From Sanguinoderma infundibulare (taxonomy: Eukaryota > Basidiomycota > Agaricomycetes > Polyporales > Polyporaceae): a stretch of DNA of 64,000 nucleotides. Positions 33,668-46,611 of this stretch are shown one piece after another; the first letter of the stretch is position 1; each line of letters opens with the position of its first letter. A program made the translations under genes and the position numbers. A model generated the notes under the pieces. The model made no database searches, was not told the DNA's origin, and was given only the letters and a program-made list of their open reading frames with translations. Where the stretch lies: assembly GCA_032821775.1 (NCBI GenBank), contig JAVLRN010000011.1:1426001-1490000 (forward strand), written 5' to 3'.

Positions 33668-33982
33668 GGCTGGCTCAGACAAAGACAACAGAGCAGCACA
33701 CATACTACGTTCATCACTTTGTCTCCTGGTCGCCGTATAGTACACAGAGCTGTAAAGGAAATGATCATGAGAGGCGTAAGGTCGTAAAGAATAATCAACT
33801 AGTAAACGGAAATCATACTACAGCATACTTCTAGTTAAATATGATTGCATAAGTCACCGATACCGGCCGGGGCACACTCGAACGAAACCAAAGCCAACAA
33901 AAGCACCGCACACGACTCTGCCTACAGCGAGCACCTACATGTCGCACAGCAGGCCGTGGCGGGTGGGGAAAGAGGAGCATGC
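33668..33982. other. intergenic DNA
   Basis: Nothing recognised; the 3' flank of the Ase1-like gene. Confidence 0.45.
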
Positions 33983-36656
33983 TCAGTATTCCTCATCCTC
34001 CTCCTTCACCGCGCCGGCGAAACCAGCCCACCGGCGCCCGCCCAGCCCCACGTCCGCCGCCCAGTTCTCGTCCACGCTTTGCCGCGGCTTGAAGCTCTCC
34101 CGCCTCGCGCGCGACGCCTTCTTCGCCACCGCCGCGGGCGCATATCTGCCCGTGCCCGAGCCCGCGCTGTACGTCGACGAGGTGGACGTCGACATGTACG
34201 ACACCGCGCGATGCGATGGCTGGTACGCCCCGTTCCCGTACGATTGGCTCGACCCGAGCTGCTGCGCTGACGGCACACGCCCGTGCCCGAGCGCGTGGTG
34301 CGCCGTGCCTGCCTTCGGCACAGGGATGGCGAGCGGGACGGGGCGCGGGAGGGACGACCCTACACACGTTGTGGGGGTCTTGCCCGGTAGGGGGATCTTC
34401 GTCGGTGAAGCTGCGCGGTTGACGCTTGGGCCCCGATTGCTGCCCAGGGGCGCGCGGTTCGTGTGCGCGGCCGTGGCCTCGCCGAGGCGAGGACGCTTAT
34501 TCGGTACAGATTGTGAGTTGCCCATTGCTGATGCGGGACGGATGGCTGGGGTGACGACGCCGGATTTGCCGTGGCCTGACGTCGGTGGCGCGAGGTGGTT
34601 GGTGCCATTGGCGGGCGTGGTGGCCCTCGGGGGTACGGAACCTGCGCGGCCCTTGGCGCGCTTGGTGGCGTTCTCCTTGTCGGTCGCGCTCACGGTTTCC
34701 ATAAGGAGCTGGAGCATGCTCATACCGTGGACGAGGAACGTCCGGCCAGTTTCGGCTTCCCATGCTGGTAGCGACATGAGAAGATCCTGTTCCAACTGCG
34801 ATGGTCTTCAGGGTTGGGATGATCAATCGAAAACTTGAATAAGAACGCACCCGAGGTTTCTCCTTTGTGACGCGCTTGCGCATCTTCTCCTCTCGAAGCA
34901 AACGCCCGGGGTCCCTCGGCCCACGGCCTAGTAACCGACTCTGATCACTAGCGGCGGCGGCGAGCTCCTTCTCATCTTCGCATATATCGAAATACTTTCT
35001 GATACTATTGAGAAGAGGACCCTTAAGCCGGCGTTCGTCCTTGAGCCGCTTAATCTCTTCCTCGTGAATAGATAGAAGCTCCTCGGTGTGCTCGTCTAAT
35101 GCGGACAGATTTAGCGTCTTACTGTGGTGATGCAGGAACCGTATCATAGGCTTACCATCCACGAACGGCGCGAAGTCGGCGCGTTCCTCTTCACCCACCA
35201 AGAGTTCATCCCAGAGCTTGGTAATCTCGGTACGAGCGTTCTCGATGAACGTGCCCATGCGTTCTCGCTTCAGCTCGAGCATGCGCTCCAGCTCCTCCTC
35301 GTACGCCTTGATAGTAACCTCGGTGCTCCCCCGCTGCGCTTCCACGAAGGCGTCCATGTCTTCATCCATCACACCTAGCCTACGCCAGAGCGCCTCAAGC
35401 TGATCGTACATCGTTTGAATATGCGCTTCACGCCGCTTCTTGACGTCCTCGAGTTCTGACCGAGTGGTTTCCGACCAAGCCATCAGCGCTGGCGTCGGCT
35501 CCACGCCCTCCAGGCCAATTGCAGCATTTGAGTCCGGAAGATCCTCGTCCGAAAGCTCCTCCATCCGGGCGACGAACTTTGCGAAGACGCGTTGGTGATC
35601 AACCTCGGTGGCTTGCGGCGCGTCGTCGGACAAGAACAGAAGCGGAGTTATAGGCTTGAGGCGGGACGCGGGCGTGGGGGTGGACATGGCCATGGACATC
35701 GAGGTGGAAAGGAATGGGTCCGAACCAGTGGCTCGATTGGCGCATGATGAACCTGGGCGAGGAAGGAGGGGAAGACCGAGAGTCGACGAAGAGGCGGTGG
35801 GGAGGGCGTCTAGGGAAGGGGGTGTCATTCCAAGTTCGGTGTACAACCAGTCGATTTGGACGAAGTTGGCCGAGAGCTGATTTAATCGCTTGGCCTGGTA
35901 ACAAATCAGGGACGCGCAAGGCATAGGGGTCAAGAAGGCCACTCACAACTTCGGTCTTCCCGCGTACTAGTTCTTTCTCCAGCTTAGAGAAGCGCTCTGG
36001 GGTGACGTCCCGATGAGATGTAGAGTCGTATTCGTCTTCGCCTACGCCAGGGGTTGGTTCGAGGATGTCGGCTGGATAGAAATCATGGCCAAGCGTATTT
36101 GCTAGCGAAGATATTCGGCTTGTGAGGTTGAGAAGCTGTTCCAACTTGGTGTGGTATTGCTAAGAGAACAGCATCAGCAACCTGGTTTTGCACGCTGGCA
36201 AGCCTCGTAACAACACTCTTGTGACTTGCAGCACGAGTGAAAGCGAGGAGACGGGAAGCGCTTTGTTTTGACATTGAGTTTTTGATGGACACTTACCTGT
36301 CGTAGCTTCTCATGGTATTCTGAAACAAGCTCAAAGCGGCGAGGAAGGACTTGCTCCTTCCTGATCTCCCCTACACTCGACCCAGACGACTTGAGGTGAC
36401 CGCCCAGAGCCTTCCCATAGCGGATACACTCCTCCTCGACCAGGCCACACTTCTCCATCCATTCATCGACCTGTTTCCGTCGCAGATCAATCTGGCCCTC
36501 GATGCATTGTGTGAGCTGTTGTTGTAATGCGGAAAGTTCGTCGTGGAGAGCAGTTGGAGGGAAGCCGAGCTGAGCATGCAGAGTGGGTAGAAGTTGTGTT
36601 TGAGACTGCAGATGTGTGTGGAGCGAGTTCAAGAGAGAGGTTATCGTCGTGGACAT
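33983..36656 (-). CDS. ASE1: Ase1/PRC1/MAP65 microtubule-bundling protein
   Basis: A multi-exon minus-strand gene from the ATG at 36656 (MSTTITSLLNSLHTHLQSQ). The N-terminal half is coiled coil (LHDELSALQQQLTQCIEGQI, EYHEKLRQ, KLEQLLNLTSRISSLANTLG), then ANFVQIDWLYTELGM, a position conserved in MAP65 proteins. The spectrin-like microtubule-binding core follows, with RTEITKLWDELLVGEEER, EIKRLKDERRLKGPLLNSI and RDPGRLLREEKMRKRVTKEK, the family hallmark. The C-terminus is basic, Ser/Pro-rich and disordered, ending KEEDEEY. The family crosslinks antiparallel microtubules in the spindle midzone during anaphase and is controlled by Cdk1 phosphorylation of the C-terminal tail. The small C-terminal tail seems complete. 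Confidence 0.85.
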
Positions 36657-38035
36657 GGTGGCATTCGCCGTCGTGGGGGTGGTCAAAGCCGATGGCCATG
36701 TTCGACTTCGCGCGGCTGTCGCGAACCGCGTCTGCTCACGTGACGGCGTTGTTGATCCGCCTTTGCCGAGCGGGTCCCCGAGGGCCGAGGCTTGGGCCGA
36801 GGTCTTCCTGCCTCTTCCTGCGGTCCATCTCAACAATGTAGCCTCCCCTTGCCCATCATCTGAAAAGCCTGCTTGCTGTCCGACCGATCCGATGTCGCAA
36901 CGTTTGAATAGCCAGACTGTCCGACCCATCCTCCGATCAGTCTCCGTACAGGAACCCGGATTGGGAAATGCTTCTCACCGACGAACTTTCTGACGAGCTT
37001 TCAGCCATTCCGACATCGGCGCGTTTACCAAATCCCGGTGCGGCGTTTGGTATGCCCCGGTACTCGAATTCCCTCCAAAGGTGTGAGACTGTATGATTTG
37101 CCATTCATCGTCACTGATACTTAGTCGCCTCCACAGCGCCCGGGCGTCCTCTCGATGAATTTCAAGTCAGTAACATAAGATGGGCGTGTCGCCCACCGCT
37201 CTTGCTGTGCCTTACGAATGAAGCCCTGATCGTCGAGATAGCATTGCAGATCGAGGCAAGTGACACTCATCCAAGCTTACTGGCTGCGACTGATCTCGGT
37301 GGCAGCGCTCCGAGCGTTGCGTCTCGATCTCAAATAATTACCGTCCTGGGGTGGGAGGACGCCTGGATCGTGCGTTTCAGTCTGTCGCAAGCACATGAAA
37401 TCACTGCAAAGTCTGTGGGAGATCCCGATGTCAGGAGTCTGCGGGTTACGAATGACGACTCCGAGCCACCCCGCCGCTCCTGCCGGCGATTTCAGTGAGA
37501 ATATGAACAGCCTCTTTTCCAGCTTATCTGCTCTTTCTAGCACCACTTCAACCCCCAGAGGATCGAAACACTTTGAGGGGTACAGGTTTCGCCCCTCTAT
37601 TCCGACACCGTGGGTATACTCCAACCTGGGATCGTTCTATGGATGCTAATTGGTCCTCACTTTCGCCAGATGGCAAGTATCCTGACACGCCACTGTGTCT
37701 AATCCTCCATGTGTCGCGATATACAATCCAACTGCCGGATAATTTCATGCCCAAATGCCCAAGGTATGGTGGGCTCACCCAGCTCAGCGTCAATATCAAC
37801 TCCGGCGCCCAACCCCGAATGCTGAGTATTATGATCTGACATTGCTATGCCGTTGACTACATATATGTGTCCTAACTGTTTAATGAAATGCTTTCCTTCG
37901 ACTTTCGTCCGTCCAGACCGCTATTACTTGCCTCTAGGTCTGCTCCTTGCTATTCCTTTCACTTCGAGTTAAAGATACAATACGCACAAGCGCTTTACCT
38001 TCTTATCCCACGCTTTACAGCACCATCCTAATACT
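36657..38035. other. intergenic DNA upstream of ASE1 and of the MFS gene
   Basis: About 1.4 kb between divergent genes. Open frames at 37277-37624 (minus) and 37573-37839 (plus) have no recognisable motif and no supporting splice structure. It should contain both promoters. Confidence 0.45.
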
Positions 38036-40372
38036 ATGGCCAGTAATCCGGTTGGTTTTCCTCGCTATCCTACGCGGCCGCTGAACTGATTGGCATCGTG
38101 TAGCCTTCACCGATGTTACGCACCTACGAACTTCGACCAGTTATAGATGACTCAGGACAACCCGATCATGAAGCGACGGCAATTCCAGTCGTTTTGGACC
38201 TCGAGCGGCCCTCCACCCGGTTGAGCGCGCACGTCGCAGAGCAAGAGAAGGCGGGAGCGGAACTTATCCCGACCGAGAAGCAGGAACCAACCCCGACGGA
38301 ACTGCCTGTGTTTGCAGATGGGTCGTCCAAGCCCATGTCGAACAAAGAGATCCAAGTGGTCTTCCTCGCGTACGTGCTCGAACCGAGTTCCATGCTCGAC
38401 AATCCTTTAACGTTCGCAAAGTCTCTCCGTCGCAGCGTTCTTGGGCTCGCTCGACCAGACCATCATCTCCACAGCTATGCCTACAATTGCGTCCCAGTAC
38501 AATGCGTTGCCCCAGCAGAGCTGTACGTACACCTCTCGCCAGAAGTCGAGCGATATTAACTCGTTGCAGGGATCTCGCTGGCGTACCTCCTCACTTCCAC
38601 CGTCTTCCAGCCCATCTTCGGCCGCGGGACGGATTTGTATGGCTCCAGGCTCATGCTATTTATTTCCATCTTCGTCTTCGATATTGGGTCACTCTTCTGT
38701 GCAGTCGCCACAGACTTTATCTGGTTCTGCATCGGGAGGGCTGTCGCCGGTACGGCTCCCATGAGGCTATTTTCGCTTCATCTTGAGATCTGACTTTTCT
38801 TTCACTCCTCAGGGATCGGGGCGGCTGGACTGCTTGTGCGTTATCTTGGTCGGTGCCTTCCCAGTGACTGACAGCGTTATCAGGTCGTCTGCATGATTAT
38901 TATCAGTCAAATGGTACCCCTTCGCGATCGAGGCAAATTCGTCGGCGCCATGTATGCACGGACGGCCATTGCGACCGTCCTGGGCCCGGTAAGCACCCTC
39001 GATTTAATGCCTAACAGCGGTGATGAGGAGCCTGACGACTGTGACGCCATCAGGTTCTTGGGGGAATCTTCACCCGCTTCAACTGGCGGTGGTGCTTCTG
39101 GATCAATCTCATCCTCTCAGGTCCCGCCCTCGCCGTTCTCCTTCTCTTCGTCAAGAAAATACCCAACAAGAAACGCCCAGGGGTATCTTTCAAGGACGTC
39201 GACTTTGGCGGGATTATTCTCGTCGCATTATGCATCGTCGCTTTGTGTCTGGCCCTTTCGTGGGGCGGTACGACCTTCGCTTGGAACAGTCCAGTCATCA
39301 TCTCCTTGCTCGTCGTGGGATCCGTGCTCCTGCCAGCCTTCATCCTCTACGAGGTGTACATCCCACGGTTCCCGGTCATTCCCCTGGAAATGTTTAGGAT
39401 TCGGAACGTGGTCGCATCGACTGGCAACTACTTCTTCTCCTCCGTGCAAGTGACGTTTATTTGATCAAAAATGATATCGCACTGACGAGAAACGGTCTTT
39501 CAGATCGATGTACGGACTGTCGGCGTACATCCCATCGTATTACCAACTGGTGCGAGGCGACAACCAGCTCGTCTCCGGATTGGAGATTCTCCCATAGTAA
39601 GTCATTGCCACCCGTAACCGAGACAGTGACAGTGGCAGCTCACACTCCGCGAAGCGTTGGCACAATTGTGATCTTCTCCACGCTGGTCGGATACCTCATG
39701 TCCTGGACCGGTCGGACGCGACCCTGGATGTGGACCGGTGGGGTTGTCAACACCATCGCGAACGGCCTCATGATCATGCTCAACGGCACCCTCCCACGGG
39801 CTGTCGAATATGTCTTTCTTGCCCTGAGCGGTGCCGGCGTTGGTTTCATCGCCCAGACCAACACCGTGTCCGCCCAGAGCAAGGTCGCGCGGGAGCTGCT
39901 CGCAAGTGTGACAACGATGACCATGTGGAGCAAATCGCTGGGAGGCATCGTCGGCATTGCAATGCAGGGGTCCATCATCAACAACGTCTTCCGGAAGAAC
40001 ATGCTTGCCGATCCGGCCGCGGCCCCGGTGCGTCCACAATTTCCTTTGTTCCGTGGTCGTCGGTGGTGGCTGAGCAGAACGTGGGTGCTGCAGTACATTG
40101 GCCAGTTGGAATCCTTGAGCGGGCTTCGCTCGTTGCCGCCGGACATCCGAGCTATCGCGTCGCGCTCCTACGGGAAGGCGTTCAGCACGATGATGATCGC
40201 CACCACGCCTTTCGTCGCGGTCGGGCTCTTGTTCTCGCTCACGGCCGAGCCTGCCGACCTCGGTCGGAAGGCGGGAAAGAAGAAACCCCAGACGGACGAG
40301 GAGGCTCCTAAGGAGACTACGGTTGTTCTATCGGCCGCGGAGACCCCTGCTGACACGAAAGTGAGGGTCTAA
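38036..40372 (+). CDS. MFS transporter, DHA2-type (drug/H+ antiporter-like)
   Basis: A short first exon (MASNP) joins across an intron to PSPMLRTYELRP. The sequence then has about seven more introns and roughly 14 membrane segments. The first helix has the DHA signature LGSLDQTIISTAMPTIASQY. Loop 2-3 gives GRGTDLYGSRLML (motif A). Later come GIGAAGLLVVCMI, RDRGKFVGAMYA, GGIFTRFNWRWCFWINL and, near the end, SLPPDIRAIASRSYGKAFS with LLFSLTAEPADL. The fungal family exports toxic compounds or siderophores; the substrate is not predictable. The cytoplasmic C-terminus is polar (KKKPQTDEEAPKETT). No biosynthetic cluster core enzyme adjoins it. Confidence 0.85.
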
Positions 40373-41409
40373 GGTAGCCACTCTCTTGTACCTAGAAGAT
40401 TCGATCATCGCCATGAGTCTTGCCACTCTGCCGGCGTGATTGAGCAGTATGCAGTCCTTATGTTGTGGAATAGTATAAATATAGCACCCTATTGTGTAAC
40501 GTGCATACATTGACGACGACTGGTATTGCGTTGATCGCGTTCGTCTGCATAGCAGGTCTACATCTGATGCAATCCGTCCGTGGGGTGATATGTAAGTATG
40601 CTGGGTTCATGTTGCCAGTTGATCATTAGGCGCCACCAAGTATCAGAAGAACTCCGCCAGCGCGCGTCCGACCGTGTAGTCGGAACAACGTTCGTCTGGA
40701 ACGGCCATTCGCTCGCCTGGGTCCGACTATGCCCGTTTCGCGGGCGACACTTCGCGACGTCGTTCCAGAAGTCTGGCGGTTTCTCTGCTTCTCACAATCC
40801 CGACCAGCCTCTGCTTCTGCAATCTTGACGCTACGATGTTCCGCACGCAACCCGGGCTATAGTGTTTACTGACACCGAAAGTGCTGCCTGTCTTCCAGCA
40901 AGTAGCAAACTTAGATGGCGTTCCTGCCGGAGGCCGAGGGCATGTAGGTGTACCTTGTCTTCCCCGGGAGGCTTGAGTAATAGGTGCGTAAGATATGGCG
41001 AGCATGTTTTTCATAATCGGCCGACTGAACGGCCGCGCCCAAGATCGTTGGAAAATACCGTACTACGGCCTATGCCGCCCCACTTGTTCGGGCGTCGGGA
41101 TACCGCAGGCTGCGATCAGCGGATCTAGCACCGGGACACATACCACTTGTCTCGAACTCTAATGAACCTTGCCACTCGACCGTTTCGTGTTAGGTTCATC
41201 GACAATCTGGATTTGTCCACCCGGTCTGGGTCACTCAACCCGCGAGTCGACTGAACAGGAAGGGAATTCAGGTTGGATATGCGAAAAAAATTCCGTCCGG
41301 CATCACAGCGTCTGCAATAGGCCACAGAAGCACTTAAAACCTGCTCGTTCGCCGAGATGGAGGGCACGCAGCCTCATCTGACTGGGACCAAGCTCCATAA
41401 TCATCCAAC
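40373..41409. other. intergenic DNA between MFS and UbiA-like genes
   Basis: No gene supported. It contains the UbiA-like promoter. Confidence 0.45.
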
Positions 41410-42544
41410 ATGGCCACCCAATTCGCCCCGCTCACGCCCACCAAGCTCAGGGATGAGCTCTTGACACACCCCCTCATGCTCTCCATCGGCAGCCTCAGCT
41501 TGTCGACGTTCATGTCGCGGTCCATTTTCGGCATGATCGATTGGAGACCAGTACGTACGCCCTTCGCAAACCATGCCGCCTTCTCGCTTCGACCCTTCCG
41601 ACGCTAACGTCAACGGCTGCAGGTGCTCATCTGCGTAGCGTCGGATATCCTCGCCATCGGCATGGACCACTACTTCGACCAGGCCCCGATGCTCTCCTAC
41701 GCGGTGAAGACGGGCAACAGCGAGATGACGACGATCTTCAGACAGGCCAAGATCCTCCTCTTCTCCAACGCCGCTCTCCTCCTCTTTGCGCTGGCGCTTT
41801 CTCCCCCCTCGACCTGGGCCATGGTCCTCGTCTTTTTCGGTCCTGCATTTGTGTGGGACTTTAAGCTATTCGTCTTCGGGGGGACGCGGCAGAAGAAAAC
41901 AGAGACAAAGAAGAAGGACTCGGGGAAGAACGCCCTCACCATCAAGCGGATACCCGGCATGAAGGCCGTCCTCATAGGCGTCATCCGCGGGTAAGCCCAT
42001 TCATTCCTCAAGATACCACGCGTCTCACCCCCTGCGTACTGTGCGGCAGTTGCGGAACCTTCGCTATCGTCAACTCAATCCTTGCGCGGTCGTTCCCCAC
42101 CGCCTCGGCGGGTCCCAGCATCTGGAATCCCACTCAAATCATCGTGTGGTCTACGATCAACCGCGCTTGCCATGCCGTAAGTATACACTATTGATTCGTC
42201 AGCTACTTCGAGCTGACGCGGCGCGCCCTCTCTAGGTGATGGCAGACGTTCGCGACTTCCACGAGGACTGGGAGAAGCAAGTGCCCACGATCCCTGTGCT
42301 TCTCAAGAGCGTCGTCCGGACGAAGGTTCTCCTCACCATGGTCCACATTCTCACCACTCTCCTTTACTCCTACAACCCCTACATCGTTTTTGCGTCTCTA
42401 TACGCGACGGTGCTGGTGTGGGCGCTCGACGAGAACAGCCCGCGGGGGATGTACCGGCTCAGCTTCCACTCGCAGACTCTCACCGCAGTGCTGTATGGCG
42501 CCATGGAGACGATGAAGTGGTACGGCTCCTACCAGGCGATGTAG
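41410..42544 (+). CDS. UbiA-superfamily-related membrane protein
   Basis: Four exons (41410-41550, 41623-41990, from 42050, and ending 42544) join cleanly. The protein (about 310 residues) has some seven to eight hydrophobic segments, e.g. KILLFSNAALLLFALAL, TWAMVLVFFGPAFVWDF and VLLTMVHILTTLLYSY. The second acidic motif of UbiA prenyltransferases is evident as ADVRDFHEDWEKQVPTIPVL (DxxD then a TIPV step). The first motif, normally NDxxDxxxD, is represented at best by GMDHYFDQ, so catalysis as a prenyltransferase is doubtful. Basidiomycetes have many such diverged paralogues, some acting in terpene metabolism. Function here is unassigned. Confidence 0.65.
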
Positions 42545-45105
42545 CATATTAATTTTGCGGTGTTGTACCATTTGTCGTCCGAGACATCGACATCTCGGCG
42601 CAGGGCTGAGCTCGCTGCTGCTTTTGACGAGTCATCCAGTTTGTATTTCTCGTACTATTCTATTATTAATCAATGTATTGCTATCTATTGTCCCGGTCTC
42701 ACTTTCCTCGGAGCACACGATGCAGAGCGGAGTAGGAACGTGTCGCAGGTAGTGTGTGAACAGGGCTACGGGCATGGCATTGCGTCAATGATGGAGAGCT
42801 GTCGGTCAATGGTCGTCGCTTCATTTTCCCAAGAGTCGGTACCAGGATGCTTCTGCCGCCGGCGCCATCTACAGACAGATGACAGCGGGCGAGCGATCCG
42901 AGGGTGTTTGCAAACCACTACCAGTACTGGCTGTACATGATGGAAAGTCCATCAAGGAGTGGAAGGAGCTCCGTCCAGACGCGATCTCGAATGCATATGG
43001 GTGCTACGCTGATACGGCCGATAATTAGTGTGCAAGCATGACAACGTCGGTGCCGACATGTCGACAACAGCGCGCGAGCGAGATAACACCAGCGACGCGC
43101 TGCGAGCTTCTCAATAGAGGCAAGGGCGCTACGATAAACTCGGCGGAAAGAATATGATAATTGGCCGGAGGGATGGGAGAGCGGGTTGAGCTGCCTTCAT
43201 TTGGTGGGCGTATTTCCAACAGCGCTCGACACTCAAGCCCCCGATGTCATGGACATAGCACCGTGAGTAGCAAAGCTCACGCTAGACTGGGATCAGAGGA
43301 AATCAGACGCCTGCTCATGAATTGAACAAGTTGGTTGTGAGCATCCTGTGCGAACATCCAGATGCATGTGCGATCAATCGTATTGCTACAGTGAACCCCA
43401 GTAACCAGTCGGAAGCACAAGGGGATCGTGAGAGGCTGGCAGTTGCGAAAAGTCAAGCATGTCAAGTTAGTCTCCCGCGGGAAGCCCGAGCAGATGTGTC
43501 TCACTGACGTATTTCGAAGGGCCCCTCCCCCAGCACGGCGGCGAGGATGACAGTTCCCTGATGAAAGACCCCTACAGGCTCCTACAGGCGGCTTTGCCTG
43601 CACAGCGTCACGGACTCCTGCGCGCACCGACAATCTTTGATGCAACTGTGACAGCGGCCGAGGATTAAGCATCTGGTGCGCAATTATTTCCATTCTAGGA
43701 TTTTTTTAAGATCGCCGACAGTCTGCACGCATCCTGCATGCCGACAAATGAATCGAGTTCGAAACCAGTGCTCGAGAGGGTGCCGGCGGACAAGAAATGC
43801 GTGGGCGTACGTATCAATAAGATAACGTACCAGCCCCGACAGCCCTGTGAAGATTCCCCCGACGCCCATCGGAAATCCAAAGCTCATGCGCACAAGGTCG
43901 TGGATAACAGAGTGTGTAAGGCGTCGTCCACCGACGTGCCTGGCGTCTGTCCAGTGAATGTGTAGCGGTCGGCCGGGTACTATCGTAACCTCACGGTCGG
44001 TAAAGGCCCCGGGTCGCCGAATGGAAATTAACGGGAAATCGCAGTCACTGAGGTGCCCGTATCATCTCCTGAGGGACAAAGAAATACCCTGGGAACACGT
44101 CAAGTGACTCCGAAGTGACTAAAGAAATTCCCAGCTAAAAACACGGCGCTTTATCCGCCGTGCCTCGTACATAACACGCGGCTGTCACCCACAGCGGGAT
44201 TACGAAACTATCAAGGCGGATGGAGCACCTATGAGGATATTTTCTGTGCCGCAGGCTCACCTTGGATTGGACAGGTCGGAGAATTCGAGATTGTGACGAT
44301 CTTGTATCACGAGGGACGGGGCATCTGTATCCTAACAAAGAATGGCAAAATGGGTGGTGAAACTTCAAAGTTCCCTAAAGACCGCCCTAAAACAACGGAA
44401 GTGAAGTCTTCCGACAATCTCTAGGGAATATTTGTGTGAGAAAACGCGGGTGAGGGCGGAGTATATCCTTCACGTACAGCTGGGTGAGCACAGGTGGATA
44501 GCAAAGGACATGTTTGCATCATTGAAACACCCTTGGTGGATAACGTCGCACGCAACCCGTGGCGTGAGGCTCCTTTGGAAATTCATGTCGTGCGACGACT
44601 TTCGTGTTAGATGGTGCTCATGCGGTATAGAGTGGGAGTGAAACTCAGCTGGTCCTCAAACTGTCCGCAGCACTATCTATGTGGCCCAGATGGTGCGAAG
44701 TGGAGCAGTGTCTCGCCTGTAAGCCGGTCGTAAGTGAGCGTCGAGGTGATGGCAAGCGGCAAACCACAACAAGCGCTCTGAGATGGTTTCCACGTGGCTT
44801 TGTTTGGCATCATTTGGACTGTGGCATGCCCAATCTGGGAGGGAGACACTGTACACCGTTGACGACACACACCCCGCCGCCACAAATTTCAAGGTGAGTA
44901 CGTTTGTTCATGGGTTAGAGGGCTGGAGAACCGCATAGCTGCATGGAGAGGGGTTCTGGGAGCATGTGGATGGGCATAACATGTTGATTTGGGTGGGTTT
45001 GGAGGCTGGATGGCAAGATGAGATAGTGGATGGCGGATAGTTCTTGGCTTGCGCTTGTGGGGACCGTCGCTGACTTTGCCCTTTCCTTCGCCTTCCTCTG
45101 CGCAG
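42545..45105. other. gene-poor 2.5 kb stretch
   Basis: Several open frames of 60-140 codons on both strands, none with a recognisable motif, splice structure or repeat partner elsewhere in the window. The segment just before 45106 is the RPL24 promoter and leader (CCCTTTCCTTCGCCTTCC). Confidence 0.45.
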
Positions 45106-45731
45106 ATGGTACGTCCAATCTCTTTCTCCGTTCGCCCCAGACGCTGATCGACCTTTGCGGAGTGTAGAAGCTCGAAATCGACTCGTTCTCCGGCTACCGT
45201 ATCTACCCCAGCAAGGGTCGTCTCTTCGTGCGAGGAGACAACAAGGTCCGCAACAGCCTGCTAGGATTGCCTCTTTCCTGTTCTCACGTCCACTCTCAGA
45301 TCTTCCGCTTTGCCACCTCCAAGAATGAATCGCTCTTCTTGCAACGCAAGAACCCCCGCAAGATCGCCTGGACCCAGGTGTACCGTCGCATGCACAAGAA
45401 GGGTATCACGGAGGAGGTTGCGAAGAAGCGTTCTCGCCGAACTGTGAAGCACCAACGTGGTATCGTTGGTGCTGACCTCGCCGCGATCGCTGCACGGAGG
45501 AACCAGACGGCCGCTATTCGTGCCCAGCAGCGGACCGCCGCCATTCAGAAGGCTAAGGCCGAGAAGAAGGCGAAGGAGGAGAAGAAGGAGAAGACAAAGG
45601 TGAGTCATCGTGTTGAGCTTTCGTGACTAGCTTTTTAATAACTCGGGATGTTGCAGCCCGCGCACAAACCCGTAACAACCGCACCCCGCGTATCGAAGCA
45701 GCAGATGAAGGGTGGCAAGGGCGGCCGCTAA
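45106..45731 (+). CDS. RPL24: 60S ribosomal protein L24
   Basis: Four exons: 45106-45108 (only the ATG), 45168-45245, 45300-45599 and 45657-45731, giving 151 residues. The sequence KLEIDSFSGYRIYPSKGRLF, then FRFATSKNESLFLQRKNPRK, WTQVYRRMHKKG and KRSRRTVKHQRGIVGADL is the eL24 family. The C-terminus is a charged helix (KAEKKAKEEKKEKTK). The start codon sits alone in exon 1, directly followed by GTACGT. Intron 2 has the weak donor GTCCGC but the frame requires it. The pyrimidine-rich leader matches that of ribosomal protein genes. Confidence 0.92.
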
Positions 45732-46611
45732 GCGTGTAGCTGCTTTGGTTTTTTGCTCTTTATGATACATGCTTTCGACTCGCCGCCTTCCACAAAATGC
45801 ATGGGTCTAGCATGCCTCCTCCATCACGATGTTATGTTATCGCATGCCCGATATCATTGTATTTCTGTGCGCATTGAATGCTTGAATCCGTGTAGGCAAG
45901 ATACGCGTTGGTGGGGCGATCATTAGCAGGATATTCGAAGTTGTTGGCTTTAGATCTCGAAGCAGTTCGTATATGTGGAAGTACTCAGGTACGGTGCTAC
46001 TCCTCGCTGTCCTCCTGTGCTCATGGTCATCTCGCAGAACGTGCTCTCTACAACCTCGTATAGGTTGTTTACGATCTCTCAGCCTGCCATGGTCCAGGTG
46101 ACGCGGATTAGCCTCGGGTTACTTTGATCTTCCTCACAACTGTAGCCACTTGGCATTTGCAACATTTTCCCGGATTCCGAGGTTGTGATTGCCGGGAGCG
46201 GAATGGGGTAAGTCCGAACGATGGAATTTTACTGCCCATCATTCTTGCCCGAGGTTGCCAGAATTGCTCCGTTGGGCGTGGAATGGAAGACCCGAGTGCG
46301 TATCTTCGGACAGCATGTGATGAGGCACTCCTGATTTTGGCCGGCTTCCAGCACATTTATCCCACCCCGCCGGCGCGGACAAGCTTCGGATAGACGGGTG
46401 GAACGGTGCCGTGACCTCGCATCTGGCATACAGCCGCGTGCTTCTTACGCTACGGAATGCCTTCATGGCAGACGATTGGCCTTTTGAACATTTCCGTCAC
46501 CATCGTTCCCGGTCTCGCGCATTCGTATATATATATATATGCTTGGCTCTCATCGTCAGCCCCCCACCTTCTCGGTCGTGGCTGACGCGTTCGAGGAAAA
46601 CGTCTACCACC
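45732..46611. other. 3' region of RPL24 and promoter of the lactonase-like gene
   Basis: No gene supported. A TATATATATATATAT run at about 46526-46540 lies some 75 bp before the ATG at 46612 and is the likely TATA element of that gene. Confidence 0.5.
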
